Positions 7,159-15,435 of a DNA stretch of 64,000 nucleotides are shown here, in pieces (the stretch's first letter is position 1; every line of letters begins with the position of its first letter). The notes beneath the pieces are model-generated. The model saw only the letters and a list, made by a program, of their open reading frames with translations, made no database searches and was not told the DNA's origin. The stretch is from JAJRZL01 sp964557855 (GTDB lineage: Bacteria > Zixibacteria > MSB-5A5 > GN15 > FEB-12). The stretch lies in contig CAZLBP010000015.1 of the NCBI GenBank assembly GCA_964557855.1, positions 18,161-82,160 of the forward strand. The letters are read 5' to 3'. A program made the position numbers and the translations under genes.

Positions 7159-10044
7159 TTACCGGATAAGAAGCATTTTTCTCGAGAGCGTCGTTTCGGA
7201 TGCTTCCAGTCGATAGAGATACACTCCGGAAGCTACCGACTTGCCGTTGTCGTTGGCGCCATGCCAGGTGACGTGATGTTCCCCGGCGTCCTGCCTTTCG
7301 TTGACAAGTTGTTTCACCTGTTGGCCCAGTATATTGTGAACCGTGAGTTTGACGTCAGATCCTTGAGGCAGATAGTAGGTGATAGTGGTTGTCGGATTGA
7401 ACGGATTGGGATAGTTCTGGTAGAGCGCGAACGTATTCGGCAGGCCGTTGTTCGAGGCAGTATCAGCAACATCGCTTGGAACGAGAAGGAGGTCATTGAC
7501 GGCTTTTTGCAGGGCGGCCGCGCCCGTTTCCCGGTCAAAGAATGAGAGAGGAATGTCAAAGAAGACATACTGGTAGTTCTCTCCGCGGAACCGCCACGCG
7601 ACGGGCCGGCCTTCGGAGAGAGAGGTGTCATATCTCGAGTCATAGGTGTACAGGATATCCGCTTCCGGCGCCAGATTCGCGAAAGACACAAACGGGATGC
7701 CCTCCACTTCAGTGAACGGATCCGAGCTCATAGCCGTGAAGGCCGAGTCCCAAACCAGATCAGGGTACTCGTTCGCAATGGCGTGGGCGCCGATAAGGTC
7801 ACATTCGAACCGAGGTGGGAGAAGTTTGGTTGGAGTAATGACCCGTTGCAGCGTATGAAACCGGGTGGTGTAAGCATCGTCCTCCGGGTTAGCGGTTTGC
7901 ATGTAATCGATAGTGTGGTACTCGCTCAGTGATCCCCAACGACCGAAGATGACGACCTTGCCCCCGAGTGAGAGATAATACGCCAGAGTATCCAGTATTC
8001 CACCTTCGGCCGGCAGCTTGCCAATATCATTGATCCGACTTTCTCCGGCTATGACCAGGATGCCATGGCTGACGATATCGTACAGTTTGAGCTGGTGGAG
8101 CGAATCGGAGAAGTAATCGCAGGAGAATCCGGCCAATGCGTCGCGCATGAACCGGCCCGTTTCCACAGCATCCACCATCATGCTGTTCCAATAGTACGAT
8201 CGATTAACGGCTAGTACTTTGTTCGGCTCCAGCGTGGCCGCGCGTGTCACGATGGGTTCGATGACACTGGTATCGGAGGCCGCACCGGTGTTGTCTACGG
8301 CGATTACGTGATAGCTGTGCAACTGGCTGCCTAAGGCCGGATCGGCATCGACATAAGAAGTATCAGCCGTAACCCCGACGACTTCTCCATCGCGGATTAT
8401 CTCATAGCGTTCGAAATCAAGTTCCCGGTTCTTGTTTCGCCAGTTCAGGTGAACTGCATCGCGCAGCGGCATAGCCACCACGCCCCCGGGTGGGACGGGT
8501 TGTGAGCGGGGAGTTGAATACGAGATATCATATGTGTACGATGTTTCCGACTGGTAGTTGTACGCCTGTACAAAGAACCCGTACTCGTGCCCTTCTTCCA
8601 ATCCCGTAACAAGATAGCTGGTGTCGGATGCAGCCAGAGCAACTTCGTTGATGTTGAGGCCGGTGTCGGCCGCATTAAAATAGTAAAGCACGTACGATTC
8701 GATTTCGGATGAATTGAGTCTCCGCCAGGTGACCAGCTGGGAGGCGCCGTCACCCGGTTCATCGATTGCTACGATTTTGATCGGAGGCGGAAGCAGACCG
8801 ACGGAGTACGTGGTGGCCAGGATTGCCTGTACCATGCGAGTCATATACTCGAAGTTGAGATAGGTGGAGCTGTCTGTGGGGTCATGGTAGTTAAAGGAAA
8901 ACTCCCGTTCCTGGACGAAGATCACATCGTAACCGGCTTCCTGAAAGGGCAGATGATCGGAAGCGGTCGAGCCACGCAGTATACCGTCGATGTCAACATA
9001 GCGGTTGGCCAGTTCATCCCAGAGGCGCGCATAGGCATCTTCGACACCGTAGTACAAGTTAGCCTGGTGGTCGTTGGTTAGATGGGCAATCATGTCGGGG
9101 TTCACCATCAAAACGATATCGTCGCCTCGAGCCACCGCGGAATCGACGTAGTGATACGACCCCCACATCCAGGATTCCTCCGAGTCGAAGGCGATGAAAA
9201 TGAAGGTCATCGGCAGGTCCATATCGCGCACGACTCGCGCAATCTCGAGGACGGCGGCGGTGCCGGAGGCGTTGTCGTCGGCCCCGGGACAATTGGGGAC
9301 AGCATCAAAATGCCCACCGATTATTATTTGCTGATCGGGATATACAAGACCCCGTTTGTACGCCACCACGTTGAAACAGGGCACAGGCACACGGTTCCAC
9401 AGTTGCCGGCCCTCAAAACTGTCAAGATACACCGAGTCGTAACCGAAGGAACGGAATTTAGAGGCGATCCAGTCTCGGGCGGCATAATTGGAATCGGTGC
9501 CCGCCAACCGATGGGTGAATGCCTCAAGCCGTTTGAGGTATGATTCCAGCGAATCCTGACTTATGAGTGTGATCAATGTGTCGAGACCTGTTGCCTGTGA
9601 CGGCGTGAGTTTCTGAACGGGCCTGGGCGCGAAATAGCGAAACTCGAGGTGATCAGTTCTTAGCGGGTGAATCGGGACTTCATCTGCAGACGTCAGTCTG
9701 CGGGCGTCGAGGACACGCCGTAGCTGCAAATGACCTGCCTGGTAAAGGAACGGAGCGCGATAGTCATTAATCCGATCACGGGCGTCGGCAAGACCCAACT
9801 GATCAACTGAGATTCCCGATATGAGCAGGGAGAAATCAAGACCGGATTCCATGAGCTGAGGGCTCAACTCGTTGTCCAGTAAGAATAAATAGCCGCCATC
9901 GATCTGCATGACCGGCTGTGCCCCGAGTTCTTTCAGCGAGACTGCGTCGTGATGTGAGTTCAGTTGTACTTCATACAAATCGGCAGATAAACTGTTGCTG
10001 CCAAGTCCCATCAGGGCGACCAGAACAGGCAATAGAGACTTCAT
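7159..10044 (-). CDS. Secreted M28-family zinc peptidase with type IX-like sorting domain
   Basis: A 961-residue exported protein. After a signal peptide and an N-terminal region of about 150 residues comes an M28 aminopeptidase domain, about residues 155-410. Its metal ligands are recognisable: GGHFDAVPNCPGADDNASG (His, Asp), AFDSEESWMWGS (Glu pair), MVNPDMIAH (Asp) and NYHDPTDSSTYLN (His). Fibronectin-III-like domains and a region of unknown role follow. The last 85 residues (YQNYPNPFNPTTTITYYLPQ ... GVYLYRLEA...KMLLIR) are a Por-type/FlgD-like C-terminal domain, used elsewhere as a type IX secretion signal. A strong GGAGGTG site fixes the start. No type IX secretion gene is in the window, so export by that route is inferred. 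Confidence 0.92.
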   Translation of the reverse strand: MKSLLPVLVALMGLGSNSLSADLYEVQLNSHHDAVSLKELGAQPVMQIDGGYLFLLDNELSPQLMESGLDFSLLISGISVDQLGLADARDRINDYRAPFLYQAGHLQLRRVLDARRLTSADEVPIHPLRTDHLEFRYFAPRPVQKLTPSQATGLDTLITLISQDSLESYLKRLEAFTHRLAGTDSNYAARDWIASKFRSFGYDSVYLDSFEGRQLWNRVPVPCFNVVAYKRGLVYPDQQIIIGGHFDAVPNCPGADDNASGTAAVLEIARVVRDMDLPMTFIFIAFDSEESWMWGSYHYVDSAVARGDDIVLMVNPDMIAHLTNDHQANLYYGVEDAYARLWDELANRYVDIDGILRGSTASDHLPFQEAGYDVIFVQEREFSFNYHDPTDSSTYLNFEYMTRMVQAILATTYSVGLLPPPIKIVAIDEPGDGASQLVTWRRLNSSEIESYVLYYFNAADTGLNINEVALAASDTSYLVTGLEEGHEYGFFVQAYNYQSETSYTYDISYSTPRSQPVPPGGVVAMPLRDAVHLNWRNKNRELDFERYEIIRDGEVVGVTADTSYVDADPALGSQLHSYHVIAVDNTGAASDTSVIEPIVTRAATLEPNKVLAVNRSYYWNSMMVDAVETGRFMRDALAGFSCDYFSDSLHQLKLYDIVSHGILVIAGESRINDIGKLPAEGGILDTLAYYLSLGGKVVIFGRWGSLSEYHTIDYMQTANPEDDAYTTRFHTLQRVITPTKLLPPRFECDLIGAHAIANEYPDLVWDSAFTAMSSDPFTEVEGIPFVSFANLAPEADILYTYDSRYDTSLSEGRPVAWRFRGENYQYVFFDIPLSFFDRETGAAALQKAVNDLLLVPSDVADTASNNGLPNTFALYQNYPNPFNPTTTITYYLPQGSDVKLTVHNILGQQVKQLVNERQDAGEHHVTWHGANDNGKSVASGVYLYRLEASETTLSRKMLLIR

Positions 10045-10155
10045 ATTTTCACCTCCGTTTCATCTCAAGGACGCGCCAGTTGTTCGGTTGTTCAATATAC
10101 CGCGCGAAACGGAATTTTCGAACCGGATTTGAGTCGGAATATCGATGTGAGGCCA

Positions 10156-10617
10156 CTAGCCGTCCCCGGACCAGAAATTTGCACGACCGAATGCGGCAGA
10201 AATCGTGTGGACAATTAACTCGACGAAAATGAAGAAGAAACCGCCCAGCCACCACGGAAAAACCGAAAGGAGCAAATTGCCGAACGCTGTGAGAGTAGTT
10301 TTCATGCCGGCGAACAGGATAAGACCGCCCAGGGACCAGACCGCCAGACGAACCACAACCTCGGTCGTGCGCGATCTGGACAGCTTCATGCGGATGACAT
10401 TGAGGTGGAGCAGTTCGACCCAGTGCCCCCCGAAACTGAACCAGAAGACGGCCGTGACCAGGGAAAACCAATAGACGGCAGCCGATAACTGGGTTCTATA
10501 CCAGGAAACAGTAGCTACTGTCAACAGACTGCCAACTATGAGGGCGATTGATACGGTGCGGAATAGTGTGGCTGCTATTGACTCGGAGTAGGGGGTGCGG
10601 GCCGTCGATTCTGTCAC
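10156..10617 (-). CDS. Four-helix membrane protein, unknown function
   Basis: A 153-residue protein with about four hydrophobic segments (near residues 17-37, 47-66, 87-107 and 114-138). It is largely non-polar, with a basic loop RMKLSRSRTTEVV between helices two and three. It starts with GTG, 21 bases after the stop of the SET-domain gene on the same strand, so the two are probably co-transcribed. No family is recognised. The weak ribosome site suggests coupling to the upstream gene. Confidence 0.72.
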   Translation of the reverse strand: MTESTARTPYSESIAATLFRTVSIALIVGSLLTVATVSWYRTQLSAAVYWFSLVTAVFWFSFGGHWVELLHLNVIRMKLSRSRTTEVVVRLAVWSLGGLILFAGMKTTLTAFGNLLLSVFPWWLGGFFFIFVELIVHTISAAFGRANFWSGDG

Positions 10618-10638
10618 GTGTGTCTCGCAGCTATCCGG

Positions 10639-11151
10639 TCAACGACGGGATTTAGCTTTCCGTTTGCCTTTCTTTTTACGTCTCTTGCGTTTGAACTTGA
10701 GGATTGTTCCCCGGCATTTCGCCGAACCGCAGTGACAGGGATAGAAGTTTTTCAGTTCGGGCGTAATCGGCTCGTCGACTTCGAAGTTGTAATCATAAGT
10801 CAACTCGACGCCGGGCTGGATATTGCGGACAGCTTCGATGAAGATATGTCCGTCTTCGTCGACAGTTTCGCAATTGGGCTGGCAGGAATGGTTGATGAAG
10901 CGGGCGTCGTTGCCGCCCACGCCGGCGTCGATCGTAGTCTTCTTGTCCACGGTGAACAAGAACGTATGGTGCGTGTTCATCGAGTCTTCAAGGTACCGTT
11001 TGGCTTCTTCCTTCGGACTAATGCGCTCCCCGGTGTACTCGATGATGCGTCGTCCGGGACGAATCCGCTTCCTCGCGAATACACCCGTTCCGTGAATCCG
11101 GGAGTGGCGGACTTCATACAGGCCATTGGATGAGTTATTCGACTTTTTCAT
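10639..11151 (-). CDS. SET-domain protein-lysine methyltransferase with post-SET zinc site
   Basis: A 170-residue protein consisting almost entirely of a SET domain, which transfers methyl from S-adenosylmethionine to protein lysines. Core motifs are intact: GTGVFARKRI, RFINHSCQPNC (N87-H88-S89-C90) and ELTYDYNF (Y119). A post-SET cysteine cluster C139-x-C141-x4-C146 (PCHCGSAKCRG) would bind zinc together with C90. The C-terminus is a lysine/arginine tail (FKRKRRKKKGKRKAKSRR) that could bind nucleic acid. The start at 11151 is chosen because the upstream in-frame extension matches nothing in the SET fold. SET proteins are mainly eukaryotic, and the complete post-SET motif here resembles eukaryotic or transferred bacterial versions. 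The bacterial target is unknown. Confidence 0.93.
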   Translation of the reverse strand: MKKSNNSSNGLYEVRHSRIHGTGVFARKRIRPGRRIIEYTGERISPKEEAKRYLEDSMNTHHTFLFTVDKKTTIDAGVGGNDARFINHSCQPNCETVDEDGHIFIEAVRNIQPGVELTYDYNFEVDEPITPELKNFYPCHCGSAKCRGTILKFKRKRRKKKGKRKAKSRR

Positions 11152-11365
11152 TTTGTCTTCAGTCTTTTCAAGTCTTCCGTAAGTGCAATTATCAGCTGTA
11201 GTTGAAAACAACCAGGACAAGTGAAGTGTTCTCAACGGAATGCTGCAAGGTAATTTGTCCGGCCGGTCCGTGGCAATGAAAAAACGCTTACAGGAACAGA
11301 CGAGGAGTGCGGTTCGGCAATGGAGTCTTTGTCAACGAGCCTGGAAGGGCGGAGGAGTCAGGGGT

Positions 11366-13729
11366 CTATTCACAGGCGGGTTCCGGGCCGCCTTTGAAGA
11401 GGAAGTCGACAAGATAAGTCAGGTCGGCGATATCGAGTGGGCCGCCCGGTCCTGATTGGCCGTTAACGTTGGCCGCCAGCAGCACCGGCGGCAAGGGGCC
11501 GCCTCGAAACAGGTAGTCCACGAAATACGTCAGGTCGCTGACATCCACCGGTCCGCCCGGCCCGACAAGACCGTCGACGTTGCCGCACTCGAACTCTCCG
11601 TTGGAAGCCAGGATAGAGTGGTCGGCGAGGAGCGACCAGCGCGCATGGCCGTCGGGTATCCTGCCGTACGATACATCAACTATCTGCCCGTCGTACGCGG
11701 CTGCATCTACGAGATAATTGCCCCGGCTGACAGCATCAAACAAGCCCACTTCGCCACCGGAGGCCGACAAGATGAAGTTAGTATGAGTGTAGCCCTGGAT
11801 CTTCTGGCGATCGGCCCAGAACACGATATAACCGCCGGCCGGGATGACAGTATCGGTAATAATGAACCGGGTTGTTCTGTCGAGGTCATCGGTCAGGAAC
11901 ATCTGACTCAAGTCGACAGCATACGATTCGGCATTGTATAGTTCTATCCAGCTATCATATTCACCGAAGTCGTCGGTGCAGCAGTTTTCATTCAGGACCA
12001 TGATTTCGTTGATAAATATCTTCGGGGGTTGGTAGCAGACTCTGTAGCTATAGGCGGTCGCGGGAGGATTAGGCGGGTCCGTAGTCACGGCGCCGGTGTC
12101 ATCGGTGACACTTACGTAATAATGCACTAACGTGGACTCGGGCAAAGGCGGTATTGCAGCGCCATAGAAATCGTCATCGGGAAGGCTGTCATGGTGCAGG
12201 CCGTCATCATAAAGGACCATAGGGAAATACCCGTCGCCGGTATCGACGTATACTGATGCATCGGCAATGCCAATTGCGCTGGAAAGGGAGGTAGTAAGAA
12301 CGACGGAGTTATTGACACCCGGTTCGGACGGCATGTGGCGCGTGCCGGAAACAGATACCGGATAGATTTCGAGCGGGCCGCCGGGAGTCAGATCCCGGCC
12401 CATCAGGCCGGGGTGGTTCGCGGCATAACGTGAGGACTGGAAAATAAGATTGCCCACCACGGGATCACCCTGCGTTAGTGGACCGGATGCCGTTATTGGG
12501 TTGACGTATTCCCAAACGATCTGACTGTCGGTCGTGACCTCGAACAGATGTCCCCGTGGACCCGAGCAAATGAGCGTGTTGCCGTTCGGCATCCGTTTGG
12601 CTCCCGAGATGAAAATGGCGAAGAAGTCGGTAACGGGCTCACTGAGATACCGCCAAACAGGCGCATCCGGGCCGTGGGGGTTGCCGGGCAACGGTACGGG
12701 ATAGCGACCATCCGGCGTTACGGGCGTGACTATTTCGTCCACGCTGGAGTAGCCGATATCAGTGCCGTTATTGAAGATCAGGATATTCCCTTCGCCCGGA
12801 TGTCCCGGCGGGATCCAGTGGGCGTCGTGTTGCTGGAAGAGTTGCTGATCAGTGGTATCGCCCGCACGGTAGGCGCGCGGATTGCCCCAGCGGTAGATGA
12901 TATCGCCGCCCATGCCGGCGTTACCTCCACTATGACCGGCCGCCTCAGCTGTTTTTGTGCTGTGATCGATTACCCAAATCTCGCTGAACTGACGGCAGCT
13001 AATGACTATCTGATCCAGGTCAGGGTTGTAATCAATGGAATTGGCATGTATCCAGTCATCCTGTCCGCCCTCCATGTAATTGATGTCCACGAGTTCCGGG
13101 TGGTTGGCGACGACACCGTAGTTGTCCTTGGTAGAATCATAGTCCTGTATGAGATGATCCCACAGGTGCCATTCCCACACGATATCCCCCGTCGAAAACC
13201 CGGTCGGTTGCACTTCGACGACGTGCTCGGGCCATAATTCGGCATCGAGGAGGGAATCCGGAATCCGTCCGGCGTCGATAGCCTCCTGGGCGGTTTTGAA
13301 TTCCCAGGCCAGAAGAAGGATGTTGCCGTTCGGCATCGCTTCGACGTCGTGGTGCTGGAGTGCCTGGTCGTCATTGTAATTGAAATCCCAGGTTACGGCT
13401 CCGTCCCAGTCGATCATCTGTATTTTCCCGGCGGCTCCCCCGGCGCCGCCCAGGCGGCCCGGCCGCAGAAGAGTCCCGTCATCCAGCAAATAGGCCAGCA
13501 TGCCGGGCGGATAGTTGCTGGGCCAGGTGTGAACGACTCTGCCGTAATGATCAATGAGATAGGTAGTGGTCGACATAATGGGCGCGAATAACGTATATCC
13601 GGAATAAGACAAGCTATCCTTCACGAACAGGCCGAGCGTCTGCTCCTGAGCCCCCGGCTCCGGCGTGGCAATAAGCCCAAGGAAAAGAACCGGAATGATC
13701 GTTACAACAAAAGTCTGTTTGAAGTGCAT
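11366..13729 (-). CDS. Secreted arylsulfotransferase-like propeller protein with lamin-tail and dockerin domains
   Basis: A 787-residue exported protein. After the signal peptide (MHFKQTFVVTIIPVLFLGLI) comes a propeller resembling the arylsulfotransferase (ASST) family. It has repeated blades of the form TYLIDHYGRVVHTW, HHDVEAMPNGNILLLAWE and GAKRMPNGNTLICSGPRGHLFEV. A Ca-type Ig-like segment, a lamin-tail domain (IFINEIMVLNENCC ... SWIELYN) and two dockerin-like repeats follow. The start at 13729 is supported by a strong promoter at 13852-13879, which lies inside the longer possible frame. Conserved His residues of ASST enzymes are plausible (ALQHHDVEAM, FQQHDAHWIP), but catalysis is not proven. 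Confidence 0.85.
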   Translation of the reverse strand: MHFKQTFVVTIIPVLFLGLIATPEPGAQEQTLGLFVKDSLSYSGYTLFAPIMSTTTYLIDHYGRVVHTWPSNYPPGMLAYLLDDGTLLRPGRLGGAGGAAGKIQMIDWDGAVTWDFNYNDDQALQHHDVEAMPNGNILLLAWEFKTAQEAIDAGRIPDSLLDAELWPEHVVEVQPTGFSTGDIVWEWHLWDHLIQDYDSTKDNYGVVANHPELVDINYMEGGQDDWIHANSIDYNPDLDQIVISCRQFSEIWVIDHSTKTAEAAGHSGGNAGMGGDIIYRWGNPRAYRAGDTTDQQLFQQHDAHWIPPGHPGEGNILIFNNGTDIGYSSVDEIVTPVTPDGRYPVPLPGNPHGPDAPVWRYLSEPVTDFFAIFISGAKRMPNGNTLICSGPRGHLFEVTTDSQIVWEYVNPITASGPLTQGDPVVGNLIFQSSRYAANHPGLMGRDLTPGGPLEIYPVSVSGTRHMPSEPGVNNSVVLTTSLSSAIGIADASVYVDTGDGYFPMVLYDDGLHHDSLPDDDFYGAAIPPLPESTLVHYYVSVTDDTGAVTTDPPNPPATAYSYRVCYQPPKIFINEIMVLNENCCTDDFGEYDSWIELYNAESYAVDLSQMFLTDDLDRTTRFIITDTVIPAGGYIVFWADRQKIQGYTHTNFILSASGGEVGLFDAVSRGNYLVDAAAYDGQIVDVSYGRIPDGHARWSLLADHSILASNGEFECGNVDGLVGPGGPVDVSDLTYFVDYLFRGGPLPPVLLAANVNGQSGPGGPLDIADLTYLVDFLFKGGPEPACE

Positions 13730-13851
13730 GAGACGAACCGTGAAAGACTCAAGATCTCCGTTGATCTGGGCCGAGCTGACCCCAACAGACAAGCGTCCCT
13801 GCGATGACTGCCACGGGCAACGGCCCATGTTTGTGTCAATGTAGACATGAT

Positions 13852-13879
13852 AATATACAAATTCTGCGGGATTCGTCAA
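13852..13879 (-). promoter_or_regulatory. Predicted promoter for the arylsulfotransferase-like gene
   Basis: On the minus strand TTGACG, 16 bases and TATATT are seen. The start point would be near 13845, downstream of the longer in-frame extension, which rules out translation from its beginning. Confidence 0.7.
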
Positions 13880-14002
13880 GCGATAATTAGGCGCGACAGT
13901 GGCCCCGGCGTCCGTCGGGTCCGTATCTTCCTTCACAATAGTCACTTAAAGGATTGACCCGGACGGATTTTTCGGTATCTTGACGTTCATTTGGGAAGAT
14001 AC

Positions 14003-15376
14003 ATGAGAACAACTGCCGTCAAGCAACGCGCCGACTACACTGAAGGATCGGTTATCGGCTCCATCCTGAAGATGGGGCTGCCTTCGATGTTCGGATTTCT
14101 GGTCCAGCATATCTATATCATGGTGGATATGTATTGGGTTTCCCGGCTCTCTTCCGGTGAGGCGGCGGTGGCTGCGGTGACATTCTTCGGTAATATCCTC
14201 TGGTTTTTCTTTGCCTTTAATCAGCTGGTAGGGCCGGGCTCGGTGGCGGTCATCTCACGTCGATACGGCGAGAGAGATTATGACGCCGCCGAGAAGGCCA
14301 TAAAGGAAACGATCGCCCTGAAGCTGTTCTTCGGAACATTGTTGGGCGCCGCCGGATTCTTCTTTGCGGAACCGATGTTAACTCTGGTAGGCGCCGAGGG
14401 AGAGGCTCTGTCACTGGGAGTTGGCTACGGTCGCGTCATGTTCCTCGGCCTGCCCGTAATGTATGCCACTTATTCCATTTTCACTGCTATGCGCGGAGTC
14501 GCCAATCCCAAAATGGCGATGGTGTTGATGATTTCGTCCAACCTGTTGAACCTCGCGCTCGACCCGATCTTCATTTTCGGCTGGTTCGGCCTGCCGGCCT
14601 GGGGCATTGTCGGGGCGGCTTACGCTTCGGTACTCAGCTTCGTTGTCGTCTTTGCGGTCGGCGTCTGGCTGTTCATGGCCGACAGGACTTCGGTGCGGCT
14701 GCATATCCGGAGCCGACAGCCGGTTTCCGTCGCGTCCATGTGGAAGATTGTGAAGATCGGGGTCCCGGCCTGGCTGGGGGAGATGTCGTTTTCCGGCTCC
14801 CGACTCGTCATCACGCCGCTCGTGGCGACGTTCGGTACGGCTGTGGTGGCCGCCTATGGCGTGGGAACTCAGGTCTTTTCGTTTGGCATTATGATCCTGG
14901 TCGGCATTGGTCTCGGGTTGTCTTCTCTGATCGGGCATAACCTGGGGGGACAGAAGATCGAACGGGCCAAACGAACCGGCGACCAGTCCGTTATTCTGGG
15001 CATAATCATAATGTCCGTCTTTGGTCTGGCTGTCTTCCTGCTGGCTGAACCGCTGATGAGCGTTTTTTTCGAAAGCGCGGAGACTGTGTCTCACGGCAAG
15101 ACTCTGCTGAGGATTCTTACACTTGGTTTCCCGTTCTTCGGTGCGTTTATCATGATGGAGCAGATTCACATGGGCGTCGGACTGAACACACCGACGATGA
15201 TAGTTTCCATAATCCACGCCTGGGGCCTGCAGGTGGGGCCGGTACTCATCGCGACGGAGCTGTTGGGACTGGGAGAAACAGCCATCTGGTGGATCTTCTC
15301 CGTCTCCGGCATTATATCGAGTATCGGCTTCTACTGGTATTATCGCCGCGGCCGGTGGCTGGAAATGAAGGTATAA
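14003..15376 (+). CDS. MATE-family efflux transporter
   Basis: A 457-residue inner-membrane protein with about twelve hydrophobic helices, the size and layout of multidrug and toxin extrusion antiporters. The two homologous halves are visible, each starting with a helix pair such as ILKMGLPSMFGFLVQHIYIMVDMYWVS and VKIGVPAWLGEMSFSGSRLVI. The family-typical RRYGERDYDAAEKA and GHNLGGQKIERAKR loops are present. Such proteins export cationic drugs or metabolites in exchange for sodium or protons. An ATG at 14003 follows GGGAAG; a TTG four codons upstream is an alternative. The gene diverges from the arylsulfotransferase-like gene and is followed by a minus-strand terminator. Its substrate is unknown. 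Confidence 0.92.
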   Translation: MRTTAVKQRADYTEGSVIGSILKMGLPSMFGFLVQHIYIMVDMYWVSRLSSGEAAVAAVTFFGNILWFFFAFNQLVGPGSVAVISRRYGERDYDAAEKAIKETIALKLFFGTLLGAAGFFFAEPMLTLVGAEGEALSLGVGYGRVMFLGLPVMYATYSIFTAMRGVANPKMAMVLMISSNLLNLALDPIFIFGWFGLPAWGIVGAAYASVLSFVVVFAVGVWLFMADRTSVRLHIRSRQPVSVASMWKIVKIGVPAWLGEMSFSGSRLVITPLVATFGTAVVAAYGVGTQVFSFGIMILVGIGLGLSSLIGHNLGGQKIERAKRTGDQSVILGIIIMSVFGLAVFLLAEPLMSVFFESAETVSHGKTLLRILTLGFPFFGAFIMMEQIHMGVGLNTPTMIVSIIHAWGLQVGPVLIATELLGLGETAIWWIFSVSGIISSIGFYWYYRRGRWLEMKV

Positions 15377-15407
15377 AAAAGGGTCGGTGATCAAAGCTCA
15401 CCGACCC
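15375..15407 (-). terminator. Intrinsic terminator of the large secreted-protein gene
   Basis: GGGTCGGTGA (15381-15390) pairs perfectly with TCACCGACCC (15398-15407). On the minus strand the hairpin is followed by six T. On the plus strand the stem could also act weakly for the MATE gene. Confidence 0.9.
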
Positions 15408-15435
15408 GTTCAAACGAGACTGAACGTTTTTCCGT

